A stretch of 64,000 nucleotides of DNA from Levilactobacillus andaensis (GTDB taxonomy: Bacteria; Bacillota; Bacilli; Lactobacillales; Lactobacillaceae): NCBI RefSeq assembly GCF_016861695.1, contig NZ_BOLP01000014.1, positions 30,678 through 94,677 of the forward strand, in the 5' to 3' direction. A program made the position numbers and the translations under genes. Within the stretch, counting starts at the first letter, position 1. Every line of letters begins with the position of its first letter. Positions 25,916 to 37,200 of the stretch are shown one piece after another. The notes under the pieces were generated by a model that worked only from the letters and a program-made list of their open reading frames with translations, did not search any database and had not been told where the DNA came from.

Positions 25916-26776
25916 TTAGAAGGATTGCCAGTCGCGTTGCCACAGCAAGCCCATCGTTTTTTCACCGGTATGGACGCTGATGGCGGGCCCGAGTTGGCTC
26001 TGGGAGATGCGGACCTCGGGATATTGTTCCGTTAGCTCGGCGGTCCAGGCATCGGCCAGTTCGGCGTTATTGGCATTGATGACGGTTGCGTGGAGAGAAT
26101 AGTCGGTAGTTTTCAGCGACTCCTCCAAGCGGTCAGTCATGTAATGGAAGGCTTTCTTCATGGTCCGTTCCTTGCCAATGGCGATAATTTGCCCGGCATC
26201 GTTAAACGTCAGGAGGGGCTTGATGTTGAGCAGATTACCAATGATTGCGGAACGATTGCTGAGCCGGCCAGTTCTGGCGAGGTGACTCAGATTATCGACG
26301 GCAAAGTAGACCTGCATGGTACTCCGTAGATTTTCCAGTTCTGGAACGATGTCAGCGGCTTTATCACCGTTAGCGACCATTTCACCAGCGAGCAGGCAAA
26401 GGTTGGCCTCGCCAGCGCTGGCAACCAATGAGTCGACTGGATAGATGTGCGCCTTGGTATAGGTCTGACAGAACATCTTGAGGTTACTCATGAATGAGGT
26501 GATCCCACTGGATAGGTGGATTGAAATAATTTCGTCAAACCCCTGCGCGGCTAGCTTGTCATAGGCTTCTTCAATCTGACCTAGGGAGACCTGAGCTGTC
26601 GTTGGTAACTCGTTATCCGTGTTTAGATAGTCGTAGAAGGTCTGTAGGCTCAACTCGGATTCCGGATACTGGTGGTCGCCTAGAATGACTGTGATCGGTA
26701 AAACGACGATATGGTATTGTGCAACCTGAGCAGGCGTCAGGTAAGAAGCAGTGTCCGTAACGATGGCAGTTGGCAT
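25916..26776 (-). CDS. DegV family protein (FakB-like fatty-acid-binding)
   Basis: 286 residues. It starts MPTAIVTDTASYLTPAQV, the DegV hallmark, with HLSSGITSF and the later NLSHLARTGRLSN loop that lines the fatty-acid site. DegV/FakB proteins present fatty acids to the kinase FakA for phosphorylation; specificity cannot be read here. The usual HLSSGxSGTxQS is shortened to SSGITSFMSN, a possible departure in ligand binding. It interrupts the conserved pepF-spxH order and runs opposite to pepF, next to repeats B2 and A7. Its own terminator is present. Confidence 0.88.
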   Translation of the reverse strand: MPTAIVTDTASYLTPAQVAQYHIVVLPITVILGDHQYPESELSLQTFYDYLNTDNELPTTAQVSLGQIEEAYDKLAAQGFDEIISIHLSSGITSFMSNLKMFCQTYTKAHIYPVDSLVASAGEANLCLLAGEMVANGDKAADIVPELENLRSTMQVYFAVDNLSHLARTGRLSNRSAIIGNLLNIKPLLTFNDAGQIIAIGKERTMKKAFHYMTDRLEESLKTTDYSLHATVINANNAELADAWTAELTEQYPEVRISQSQLGPAISVHTGEKTMGLLWQRDWQSF

Positions 26777-26866
26777 AATTTATCCCCTTGCTCTCAAAAA
26801 TAGTTGGGTCAATCATACCATATTGCCAGCAGATTTGATATTAGGGAAGTCAACAAATTAACGGGC

Positions 26867-26904
26867 AAAAAAATGTTGCTTCCCAAAGTGCAGGAAGCAA
26901 CATT
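26867..26904 (-). terminator. Terminator of spxH
   Basis: AATGTTGCTTCC (26872-26883) pairs with GGAAGCAACATT (26893-26904); a minus-strand run of seven T follows. Confidence 0.92.
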
Positions 26905-26949
26905 TACGAATGGTTCGATTAGTAATTACGTAAAACGATTCAGCAGGCG

Positions 26950-27600
26950 TTATAGAACGTGAAGATTGGGGTGATAGTTACTCCCCCCTGATGAAGCTGC
27001 TTGGCGGTTCGATGTGTAAGTTGGTTCGGCCATTAACGTTTCCTTAGTCGCCACCCCTTGACTCTCGCAGACATCGCAGAGGGACTCATAGGTCACGTCA
27101 TTGAGCAGGAGGCCACATTGCGAGACATCGCAGTTGAAGATGACCGCGGATGAGGACTGCTCGATTTTCATCTCAGCAGCTAACTTTTGATCGGTTTGGA
27201 AAGCCTGCTTGGCCAAGTCGGATTGGCAGTCTTCCGTAAACATATCTAGGTCAAGATGACATTTCTTAGCCAGAGTTAACACTAAGTCATTGGAAAATTT
27301 TTGATGGTCGTTCACCACGGCCATTTGCATGTTTAAGAGGAAATCGCGCCCCTTGCGTTTGCCCTGAAAGAGGGCCGCCTTATAGGCGAGAATGGCTTGA
27401 TAGTAAACGTTGAAAAAGGCGTTTCGTTCAGCCAAAGTGGGGTGCACGGGCAAGGCCTGTTCAATGATCTGCTGGTTCAGCAACGGAACAAATTGAAACG
27501 ACACCTTGCTATTGAGATGATCAGCCAACTTCATAATATTACGCTCGGAACGCATACAGCGAGCGCCTAATGGGTTGACGAACAAATAGACTTCTAACAC
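26950..27600 (-). CDS. spxH: ClpXP adaptor SpxH/YjbH (DsbA-fold)
   Basis: 216 residues from the GTG at 27600, set by AGGAGG 7 bp upstream; an ATG eleven codons earlier lies before that site. VLEVYLFVNPLGARCMRSE is the typical thioredoxin-like N-terminus, with a single Cys where DsbA has CxxC. Several Cys occur near the C-terminus (CDVSQCG, CDVCES). SpxH binds the redox regulator Spx and delivers it to ClpXP, so it links disulfide stress to proteolysis. The neighbourhood coiA-pepF-spxH-relQ-nadK-rluD matches Bacillus yjbF-yjbO apart from the DegV insertion. Divergent from relQ. Confidence 0.85.
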   Translation of the reverse strand: MLEVYLFVNPLGARCMRSERNIMKLADHLNSKVSFQFVPLLNQQIIEQALPVHPTLAERNAFFNVYYQAILAYKAALFQGKRKGRDFLLNMQMAVVNDHQKFSNDLVLTLAKKCHLDLDMFTEDCQSDLAKQAFQTDQKLAAEMKIEQSSSAVIFNCDVSQCGLLLNDVTYESLCDVCESQGVATKETLMAEPTYTSNRQAASSGGSNYHPNLHVL

Positions 27601-27925
27601 ATTGCTTCCTCCTATACTCGTTCGAATTGGCAATCAGCAAGGGTCGCCAAACAAAAAGTAACAATACCACTACATTAGCAAAATTTCAAAAAATAGCAAT
27701 CAGAACGTTTGTTTGAGGTGAAGACCGTTCGTTTAAAACGCAACCTAATCATGCAACATTTTCTTGGCGAGGTAAAGCTAAACGCCTCGTAAAAGTCACG
27801 GGTCACCCAGATTGGGCCGCTAGTGAAATTCTTAACGAATTCGAGGAGTAATTACTCTCAGTTGGGGCTAAATTATGGTAGAATCGAAAGATAAGACGTG
27901 TAATTAAGGTTGGGGGATAGTCGTC
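27601..27925. promoter_or_regulatory. Divergent spxH / relQ intergenic region
   Basis: Holds an extended -10 element TGGTAGAAT (27876-27884) for relQ without a good -35. Two near-direct repeats CGTTTGTTT / CGTTCGTTT occur near 27707-27735. The spxH promoter was not resolved. No ORF or structured repeat seen. Confidence 0.4.
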
Positions 27926-28582
27926 ATGATAACGAATTGGGATCAATTTTTATTGCCCTATCAACAGGCCGTGAGCGAGCTGAAAGTTAAGCTCCGCGGT
28001 ATCAGAAAGCAGTTCGAGAACCGCAACGAGCGTCCGCCGATAGAGTTTGTCACCGGGCGCGTCAAGCCGGTCCCCAGCATTAAAGAAAAGATGTCACGCC
28101 GGCACGTCGCCGAGGAGCGGCTGGAACAGGATATGCAAGACATTGCGGGTCTACGAATCATGTGCCAATTTGTCGAGGATATTTACCAGGTCGTCGATCT
28201 CTTACGGCAACGGACCGATTTAACCATTTTGGAGGAACGGGATTATATCCATAATGAAAAGCCGAGTGGCTACCGTTCTTACCATATTGTCATCGAATAC
28301 CCAGTCCAACTGGTGACCGGTGAGAAAAAAATCCTAGCTGAAATTCAAGTGCGGACGTTGGCCATGAACTTCTGGGCCACCATCGAGCATTCTTTAAATT
28401 ATAAGTACCAAGGTGACTTCCCGGCTGAATTGAGTGCACGACTGCAACGCGCTGCGGAGGCCGCATTTAAGCTGGACACGGAAATGTCCGAAATTCGAGA
28501 AGAGATTCAGGAGGCCCAACACTACATCACGCCACCACGGGATGATGACGGGGCAACACCTTCTCAGCATAAGGAAGATTGA
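27926..28582 (+). CDS. relQ: Small alarmone synthetase RelQ ((p)ppGpp synthetase)
   Basis: 218 residues, synthetase domain only, no hydrolase or regulatory domain. Key segments: [11 protein letters not shown] with the metal-binding Asp, [16 protein letters not shown] for substrate binding, and [20 protein letters not shown] with the catalytic Glu-x-Gln-x-Arg. A basic stretch [15 protein letters not shown] precedes them. It transfers pyrophosphate from ATP to GDP or GTP. RelQ enzymes form tetramers induced by cell-wall stress. First gene of a tight operon: the nadK start is 2 bp after the stop. The ribosome site is GGGGGA. Confidence 0.94.
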   Translation: MITNWDQFLLPYQQAVSELKVKLRGIRKQFENRNERPPIEFVTGRVKPVPSIKEKMSRRHVAEERLEQDMQDIAGLRIMCQFVEDIYQVVDLLRQRTDLTILEERDYIHNEKPSGYRSYHIVIEYPVQLVTGEKKILAEIQVRTLAMNFWATIEHSLNYKYQGDFPAELSARLQRAAEAAFKLDTEMSEIREEIQEAQHYITPPRDDDGATPSQHKED

Positions 28583-28584
28583 GT

Positions 28585-29388
28585 ATGAAAGTTTCCATTT
28601 TTAGCAATAACGGTCCTTCTTCGCAAAAAGTGGCGACCGCTTTAAAAGACGGGCTCACCGCGGCTCACGTCACACTCGATAGTCTGGACCCAGATATCGT
28701 GGTCACGGTCGGGGGGGATGGCACGTTGCTATCTGCCTTTCACCATTACAACGACCGGCTGGATAAGATTCGCTTCGTCGGAATCCACACGGGCCACTTA
28801 GGGTTTTACACGGATTGGCGCGACTATGAGGTCCAAGAGCTGATTAAGAGTTTGGTCAACGACAACGGGCAAAGTGTCAGCTATCCGCTATTAACGATTC
28901 AGGTGGAGTACGCGGATGGGACCCATCCTGACCAGGCGCTCGCGCTGAACGAATCGACCATTAAGAAGGTCTCTGGAACCATGGTTGCCGATGTTTACAT
29001 TAAAGGTGAGTTCTTCGAGAGTTTTCGGGGCGATGGCCTGTGTATCTCAACGCCGACCGGCTCGACGGCGTACAACAAGTCCGTTGGGGGCGCCGTTTTG
29101 AACCCGCAATTTAATGCCGTGCAAATGGCAGAAATTGCATCGATCAACAATCTGGTCTTTAGAACGCTGGGGTCGCCGTTGATCATCCCGGCTGATGAGT
29201 GGATTCGCATTGAACCCACTAACGCCGCGGACAACGTGTTGATGTGTGATCAACTCAGTATTGAAGGACGGCCCATCAAGGCCATTTCCTATCGAATCGC
29301 ACGGCAACGGATCGCGTTTGCTGAGTACCGGCATACCCATTTCTGGCAACGGGTCGAGGCGTCCTTTATTGGGCGGGAGCAACCGTGA
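28585..29388 (+). CDS. nadK: NAD kinase
   Basis: 267 residues from the ATG at 28585 (AAGGAA 8 bp upstream; a TTG two codons earlier is not needed). Motifs: [10 protein letters not shown] (GGDGT, about residues 43-52), ALNESTIKK (NE/D motif) and the glycine-rich [17 protein letters not shown]. It phosphorylates NAD+ at the 2' hydroxyl to make NADP+. It follows relQ closely and its stop overlaps the next start by 1 bp (TGATG). This relQ-nadK-pseudouridine synthase order is widely conserved in Firmicutes. Confidence 0.96.
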   Translation: MKVSIFSNNGPSSQKVATALKDGLTAAHVTLDSLDPDIVVTVGGDGTLLSAFHHYNDRLDKIRFVGIHTGHLGFYTDWRDYEVQELIKSLVNDNGQSVSYPLLTIQVEYADGTHPDQALALNESTIKKVSGTMVADVYIKGEFFESFRGDGLCISTPTGSTAYNKSVGGAVLNPQFNAVQMAEIASINNLVFRTLGSPLIIPADEWIRIEPTNAADNVLMCDQLSIEGRPIKAISYRIARQRIAFAEYRHTHFWQRVEASFIGREQP

Positions 29389-30296
29389 TGACGACATTCG
29401 AATGGGTCGTGGACGGTGAGAGCCCAGTCCACGTGCGAACCGTTTTAATGGCGCATGGCGTGACCCGGACGTTTTTAAAGCAAGTCAAGTTTCACGGTGG
29501 CGTGGTCACACTGGATGGTGAAGAAGTCCGGGTGGTCGCGATGGCGCATCCAGGGCAGCGAGTGGGGCTACAGCTTCCACCAGAGCCAGCTAATGACCAT
29601 GTGGCGGTTTCGATGCGGCCGCTGGACATTTTATATGAAGACGAACACTTTCTCGTGGTCAATAAGCCAGCAGGGATGGCGTCTGTGCCGTCCCACCTGT
29701 ATCCAGATGATACGTTAGCCAATCGTGTTAAGGGCCATCTCATCGCGATTAAGGCGCCTAGTGCTGTGACCCACATCGTGACCCGGTTGGATCGAGAGAC
29801 TAGCGGAGCGGTACTGTTTGCGAAACATCACTTTGCGCATTCAATTTTGGATAAGCAGTTAAAAAATGGTGAGCTGGACAAGCGGTATGTGGCGGTGGCC
29901 AGTGGTCAGGTCACACCGACCCATCAGGTGATTCAAGCGCCAATTGGGCGGGCAGAAGGGTCGTTTATCAAGCGGACCGTTCGTGCAGACGGGCGCCAAG
30001 CCAAAACCGAGCTATGGGTGCGTGCCCGATCCGCAACGGCTAGCTTACTAGCGGTCAAATTGCATACGGGACGGACCCATCAGATCCGGGTGCACTGTGA
30101 GTCAATCGGGAATTCGCTACTGGGTGACTGGTTGTATGGCACTCAGACCGATCCCTGGATTCATCGGCAGGCGTTGCATTGTGCGCGGGTCAGCTTCTAT
30201 CAGCCCTTCTTAGGGCGATGGATCACCTGTTATGCCCCGTTGCCAGCAGATATGGCATTAGTTATTGAAAAAGAAATTATGGGAAGCCATGACTGA
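29388..30296 (+). CDS. RluA/RluD-family pseudouridine synthase (YjbO-like)
   Basis: 302 residues from the ATG at 29388 overlapping the nadK stop; a GTG at 29385 is possible. An S4-like N-terminal segment (about 15-65) precedes the catalytic domain. The active-site Asp is in VTRLDRETSGAVLFAK (about residues 127-142). The later LHTGRTHQIRVH is the second family signature. It isomerises uridine to pseudouridine in RNA; the target position (23S rRNA or tRNA) cannot be told from sequence. Third gene of the operon, closed by a terminator that overlaps its stop codon. Confidence 0.92.
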   Translation: MTTFEWVVDGESPVHVRTVLMAHGVTRTFLKQVKFHGGVVTLDGEEVRVVAMAHPGQRVGLQLPPEPANDHVAVSMRPLDILYEDEHFLVVNKPAGMASVPSHLYPDDTLANRVKGHLIAIKAPSAVTHIVTRLDRETSGAVLFAKHHFAHSILDKQLKNGELDKRYVAVASGQVTPTHQVIQAPIGRAEGSFIKRTVRADGRQAKTELWVRARSATASLLAVKLHTGRTHQIRVHCESIGNSLLGDWLYGTQTDPWIHRQALHCARVSFYQPFLGRWITCYAPLPADMALVIEKEIMGSHD

Positions 30297-30316
30297 TCAT
30301 TAGCCGTGGCTTTTTT
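30284..30316 (+). terminator. Terminator of the relQ operon
   Basis: AAGCCATG pairs with CGTGGCTT around the stop codon; six T at 30311-30316. Confidence 0.85.
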
Positions 30317-31083
30317 CGTGCGACAAAATAATTGCCCCGTGATTCAGTCGGGTTAAGCATCTGCTATAGACCTAAAGGCTGAAAGTATCCAAATACTGTT
30401 TAAGCCCGGTATAACAAAGATATTACCGTAAAAATTAGGCAACTCAGTTCATTCTTCGCCTTACCGGCCGCCAGATATGGGCTGGAACGGTGCGGACACA
30501 ACTTGACCCTCAGTTTTCCTTTTGAATTGACTAAGATGATGAGGAAGATAGCCCTGAATTGGGCGAAAATCCTTACTTTTTAGTCCCATAAACTGGGAAA
30601 TTTAGTCGTAATGAGAGCGCAATCAATGATGAATTTGTTGTTACATACGGGCCCTGATGTAACGATAATTTTTCCGAATCTTAAAATGGACTAAAAATTA
30701 GGTTGACTTTTTGATTGGAGTTGTTCTGAGGAACCGATTGCACAGATTACCGATTTTGGCTAAAAGAAAAATTATAAAGATAATTATGACCGATGTGAAC
30801 CAGTCAGGTGAGTTTGTTTAGTTGAGATTATTTTCTAAAATTTGCTGAGTAATAGATTTTACTAAACTTACTATAAGTGGATAAACAGTTGAAAATACTG
30901 ATATATCAATAACTGTAACTGCTGGACACACAAAATAAAAGCTAAATACGGATAACACTAATACTGATAAAAGTTGGAACGTGTTTTTAACAAAAATGTA
31001 CATAAAAAGCTAATCAATTTCATAATAAAACAATTCACTTTGAATCTAGTTCTATCTTTTAAATAGTGTGCACGGTTGAGTTG
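30317..31083. other. AT-rich spacer before the surface-glycoprotein island
   Basis: About 770 bp with no credible gene. A truncated repeat B lies at 30459-30514. Base composition drops to clearly AT-rich after about 30540. A hydrophobic 61-codon frame on the minus strand (30818-31003) has no ribosome site. The spacer marks the change from conserved synteny to accessory DNA. Confidence 0.6.
30459..30514 (+). repeat. Repeat B, truncated copy B3
   Basis: Contains the left end only: CGCCTTACCGG, CCAGATATGGGCTGGAACGG and TGCGGACACAACTTGA. The match then stops abruptly; the right arm is absent, so the outer stem cannot form. Confidence 0.75.
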
Positions 31084-31092
31084 TGCTAAAAT
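31084..31092 (+). promoter_or_regulatory. Candidate extended -10 for SRRP1
   Basis: TGCTAAAAT fits TGnTAnnnT; no good -35 at the right distance. It would leave a leader of about 120 nt. Confidence 0.3.
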
Positions 31093-31216
31093 AATCTTTA
31101 ATGAAAAATCTATTTATAGGGTGTCTACTTTCAGGGGCAATCAATCATAGATTTTAATCTTTTACGATAAAAAGTTAACCAATAGGATTAACAATCAAAA
31201 AGGGGACGTGTTAAAA

Positions 31217-34200
31217 GTGAAGTTCATGCGGCATCAAGCTTTTAATGGCGATCCTAAACTGCGGTATAAGATGTTTAAGGCAGGCAAGAAGTGGGTCTTT
31301 GCTGCTTTAGCGTCATTTACGCTCTTAGGTACGGGAAGTCTGACAGTCAAGGCGGATTCTTCAAACCAGACTGACGGATCTTCCAGTGATGGGAGCACGA
31401 GCGAATCCTCGGCAAGCGGGTCAAGTGCGTCCTCGGTGGCGTTACGGACCAGTGAGTCAACTTCCAGTGCAGCCTCATCTTCCGCCAGTTCAGCAACACC
31501 AACAACGTTAGCAAATTCAGCGACGAGTTCTTCAACCGCTAGTGTAGCAGCGAAGAGCAGTTCAGCGTCTCAATCTTCGGCGGCCGGAAGCTCACAGAGC
31601 AGTTCGGCGGCCATTTCAGCATCTTCTGCTAGCTCAACAGCTAGTTTGTCCGCAAGCTCCTCGGCCAGTTCAACTGCTAGCTCATCTGCAGCACCTGCTA
31701 CCAGCTTCTCAGCTAGTTCAGCTGTCGGGGGTGCGGTGAAAAAAACGGCATCCGGAACATCAAACAATAGTGCGGCTAGTTCTTCTATTAGCAGTACGGC
31801 TAATAGTACGGCCGAAGTGTCATCAATGAAGCGGGCTACCTATAGCCGAGCATCATTACTGCGGCTAGCAGCGGTTACGCCAACAGCAACGGCGACCAGT
31901 GCAAGGGCAACCGCAGTGTCAGCAGTTGCTGCGGCAGCGCTTGCTTCTAGTGCTGCCAGTAGCTACGCGGCGTTAGTGAATACGACGACGGTTCAGACAG
32001 CGGTCAGTGCCGTCCAGAGTGCCTACCGAGAGACATCGCAGGCTGAGGACTTTGCCCAATACTATAGTAGTTTGGCGAACTCCTATGCAGCGGCGGTCGG
32101 AAGTAGTGTGGGTGACGTCACCGATTTAGATGCGCACGCATCCAGTGCCACTAGTTTAGCGACCTCTTATGCAGTCAGTGCGGTGTCCTATGCCAGTCTG
32201 ACTTCCAGTGCAGCTAATGCGGCCTCCAGTGCGGCAGCTGCCGGTTTGGTCGCCATGGTCAGCAGTGCCAATGTCCTGACAGACTCGGGTGCCAAGACGG
32301 CAACGACTTTTGCTAATTATGCAGACGATGCTGTGAATGCTGTATTCGCGACGACGCAATTGGATCAAGACAACGATGCATTGACCAGCCTTTATACCGT
32401 AGTTGATAGTGCGGCCACGGTTGCTAACAATGCGGCAGTTTCCGCTGAAGCACTACAAGATAGTGCTTCAGCAGCCTTCCAAGCAGCTAGTTCCGCAGCG
32501 GCGACCGGTGACTTTGATACGGCCAGCTCAGCCTACGTGACAGCAACTAGTTTGGGGAGTCAGGCCGAGGTAATTGCTGAAACGGCAACCAATGCTTATT
32601 GGGCGGCTGATTCTGCAGCGAGTGCGGCAACGGCAACAGCTTTGACCGACATTGCTAGTTCGGCTGCGGTCGATGCAACTGCGGCGGCAACCGCAAATTC
32701 CACAGCAGCGAGTGCAGCTACACAAGCAAGTAAATATACTGGGACCCAGTCTGCCAGTTACGCGGTAATCGCGTCATCAGCGGCAGCTACGGCGTCCAGC
32801 GCGGCCACAGTTGCTAGCACAGCTGCGGTTAATTTAGCGGCTGCAAAGACGGCGAAGAAAGCCACAATGTATGCGCAGGAGATTGCCTCGGCAGCGAATG
32901 CAGTGGCCGTCGCCGAATCAACGGCGACGAGTGCCGCCTTAATGGGATCGGAGTTTGATGCCACTCCCGTAAAAAATCAAAATACGAGTTCTACCGCAGC
33001 TAGTGCCACGATGACGGCGTCAAGTACAGTTTTGAATGCGGGTGGTAGCCTTACTTTAAGCCTTAGTGGAACGATTAATGCAGGGTCGACTACTGGAAAT
33101 ACAGTCACATACATGTATTCGACGAATGGGTCAACTTGGTCAGCATGGGGAACGGATACAAAGGCTGCTAGCGGTGGCTTTGTGTCGTCAAGCGTTAGCA
33201 GTTCTAATACGCAGACCATCACTGCGGCCGGAACTTATTATTTCCAGGGTATCCTGACTGGGAAATACGGCCTTTTTATCACGTCACCGTATTCAGCGGG
33301 CTCAAATGTGATCACAGTTGTTGTTTCTGACCCGAAAGGGAACTATCAAACCCAGGCCTCACAGGCAACAAGCTTGGCGACGAGTGAAGCAGCGATGGCG
33401 GAGAGTGTTGCCAGTGCGGCCACTTCTAATGCCACAAAAGTGATGAATATTGGTACGGCCGACGCAACGACGATTTCCTATGCAACAACGGCCAACAGTG
33501 CCAGCACAAATGCGAGTTCTTATGCGACGTTGGCCTCATCAGCGGCAAGTGCTGCACAGGCCTCGTCAGTTTTAGCATCTTCATATGAAAGTCAGAAGAC
33601 CTATTCCGCAGCTAGTTCGGCGGCAGCAACTGCTACGGCGAGTGAAGCATTAGCCAGTTCCTATGCACAGTTGGCTAGTTCGGCAGCAGCGGTCACGAAG
33701 ACGGCGACGGATGCGGCGTTGCTTCAAGCGGCCAAAGATGGTGACACGGCGTTACAGTCTGAAATTGCGGCTAGTTATGCGTCAGCGGCGGCTTCTTCGG
33801 CGAAGGTTGCTTCTAGTGCAGCGGTGCGGGCAACTTCTAATGCTAATGATGCCAACCACGTCACGTCTTTAGCCACCAGTTATGCCAGCTACGTGACGGC
33901 ATATAACAGCGACGCCACGGTAGCAGCCTTGGCGGCTAAAAGTGATGCAACGGCCGCCAGTTCTGCGGCGGCAATGGCAGCGTCTTATGCGGCACTTGGT
34001 CAGTACAACGATGCAGAGATGGCGGCAAAGACTGCCAGTTCAGCAGCCGAGAGTGCAACGACCGAGTTGTCCAATGCGATGAGCGCGGCTGGTGCAACGG
34101 CGATGACTTTGATGTCACTCCAGTCGGCTTATGCAACCTCTGTCGCTACGGCGGATACGTCTGCGGCGACATCGTTTGGAGTTACCGCGAGTTCGGCAGC

Positions 34201-37200
34201 GAGTGTGGCCAATTCTTTGGCTAGTGCAATGTCGAAGAACACAGCGTTAGGAAGTTCTTACGTTTACGTGACGTCTTCTTACGCTGCAGATGCTCAGGTG
34301 GCGGCGAGTGCAGCAACGGCTTCGGCCTCAGCGGCGTCATCCGACATGACGATTGCGCAGATTGCTTTGGTTACGGGAAGTGCAACGGTAGCCAGTTCTT
34401 ACGCGAAGGATGCGGATGAAGCCTTAGCCGATGCATCATCGTATATGAACATTGCCAGTTCAGCGGCCAGTCTCAGCGCATTAGGGGCTTCGGCTGCTGC
34501 TGTGTATTCAAACAATATGAATAACCCCCAATATGTGATCGACGGCAACGCGCTAAGCATTTTGGGAATCCCATTAAGTACTGGCTTCTTGGTGCAACCG
34601 GCCTCACTGACGTCAACGACTTCGGGGAGTACGATTACGTTGTCCGCGACGGCAGCCATTTCGATTATTAACGCGCCGGCGCTTACGATTTCTCATACCT
34701 GGAAAGTTCAAGTCAACGGGACGTGGTATACGCTAGATCAAGCTGTTACCAATCATTTTATTAGTGCCCATAGTGATAACTCGAATGATACGGCTTTGAC
34801 TATACCTTCACTAGAGGCAAGTAGTGTATTCACGTTCACGGTTGACCCAAGTTTTACAGGAACACTGATCTTTCAGGAAACGGCTGGCTTAACGACGCTT
34901 GGTGCATCGTTAATCGGTAGTGGAGATATTGGCAGTAACCTTGCTGAAGTCGATGTCTATGGCAACGATATTAATGCGGATGACTTAACGGTTACGGGTG
35001 GTAACTATTTGATGAACGGGCAGTCCGGTTCCTATACCGCAACGGCCAATCCATCGAATGCGACTGGAAGTATCAAATGGACCAGTAGTAATCCTAGTTT
35101 AGCAACAGTTGACGCCTCGGGTCTGGTAACGGCAGCGGCTAGTGGAGCTGGTGTGATCACGATTACAGCGACGTTGACTAACGGTGATGGGACTACAGTG
35201 GTGGCCACTAAGTCAGTAACTGTTGGTAATGGGTTGTCGGATCAGACGGTCAATGCCGGAGGAACCTTGACTTGGTCACCGGATGCGGATCTTAGTGATG
35301 CGTTGAGTTCTGGCGGAAGCATTACCTATACTTGGCACCTACCCAATGGAAAAACCGTGACGACCACGACGCCAACTTTGACGCTCAGCGGCATAAGTGC
35401 CAGCGACGCCGGACAATACAGTTTGGTCATTTCAACGTCGAATAACTCCTATACAGTTGGACCGGCAACGTTGACGGTCAATGCCGTGGAGACGTCGGCA
35501 GCATCGTCATCGGCATCTATGGCATCCAGTGCGGCTAATGTTGCCAACGAGTATGCCAGTGTGGCAACATCGTACGGTAATTTGGCCAGCGACTATGCGC
35601 CTAAAAATTCAACGGCCAGTGGGTATTCAACACTAGCTAGTTCGGCATCTGCGGAGGCCTTGAGCGCGGCGGCAACGGCTTCGACAGCGACGTCGGCAGC
35701 CTTAGCAGCACAATCGCAAGCTGAATCAGCAGAAGCAGCGGGAAATAATTCCAGTGCACAATCTTATGCGTCAGCAGCATCATCTGCGGCTTCGGAAGCA
35801 GCGACGGCACAAGAAAAATCATCGAGTGCGGCAAGTGAAGCGCAGACGTATGCCAATATGGCGATTGCTGTTGTTGAAGAAGCTGACTCGGAATCAGAAA
35901 GTGAATCGGAATCAGAGTCAGAGAGCGAGTCTGAATCCCTTTCGGTTAGCGAGTCTGAGTCCGTCTCAACATCAGAAAGCGAATCAGCTTCGATTTTAGA
36001 AAGTGAATCCTTCTCTACTAGTGAGTCGGAGAGTGAGTATCTTTCGGAGAGTGAATCGATATCTGAAAGTCAGTCTGAGCTTGAGTCAGAGAGCATGTCT
36101 GAATCAGAATCCCTCTCATCGGTAGAAAGCGAATCAGCTTCGATCTTAGAAAGTGAATCCGTTTATGCTAGTGAATCGGAAAGAGAATATCTGTCGGAAA
36201 GTGAATCCACATCTGAAAGCCTAGCCGAATACCAATCTGAAAGTGAATCGGAATCAGAATCTCTCTCATTGGCAGAAAGCGAATCAGCTTCGATTTTAGA
36301 AAGTGAATCCTTCTCTACTAGCGAGTCAGAGAGTGAGTATCTGTCGGAAAGTGAATCGATATCTGAAAGCGAGTCCGAATTAGAGTCGGAAGCCGAATCA
36401 GAGAGCATGTCTGAATCAGAATCCCTCTCATCCTCAGTAAGCGAATCCGTTTCTACTAGTGAGTCGGAAAGAGAGTATCTGTCAGAAAGTGAATCTGTTT
36501 CCGCGTCAATAGTAGAGAGTGAGTCGGTATCAGCGAGTGAATCAGTCTCGACCAGCGAGAGTGAATCGACTTCGGCCTCAATTGCCGAGAGTGAATCTGT
36601 TTCCGCCTCGATTGCTGAAAGCGAGTCCGCATCAGCGAGTGAATCAGTTTCGACGAGTGAGAGCGAATCGACTTCGGCCTCAATTGCCGAAAGTGAATCT
36701 GTTTCCGCATCAATCGCTGAAAGCGAGTCCGCATCAGCGAGTGAATCTATCTCGACGAGTGAGAGTGAATCGACTTCTGCATCACTAGAGAGCGAGTCAA
36801 CTTCCGCTTCAATTGCTGAGAGTGAGTCGACGTCAACGAGTGAATCAGTCTCGACGAGTGAGAGCGAGTCAACTTCCGCTTCGTTTGCTGAGAGTGAGTC
36901 GATATCAACAAGCGAATCAATCTCGACGAGTGAAAGTGAGTCAACCTCTGCCTCGATTGCTGAGAGTGAGTCGACGTCAACAAGCGAATCAATCTCAACA
37001 AGTGAAAGTGAATCGACTTCCGCTTCGATCGCTGAGAGTGAATCGACATCAACAAGCGAATCAGTCTCGACAAGTGAAAGCGAATCGACTTCGGCTTCAA
37101 TCGCTGAGAGTGAGTCAACGTCAACGAGTGAATCAATCTCGACAAGTGAAAGTGAATCGACCTCCGCATCGATTGCCGAAAGTGAGTCGACGTCAACAAG

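Noticed and set aside
25561..26035. Several short frames between pepF and the DegV gene
   Set aside because: They fall in repeat A7 and its surroundings and are not conserved between repeat copies.
30818..31003. 61-codon hydrophobic minus-strand frame before SRRP1
   Set aside because: No ribosome site, in very AT-rich DNA where such hydrophobic frames arise by chance.
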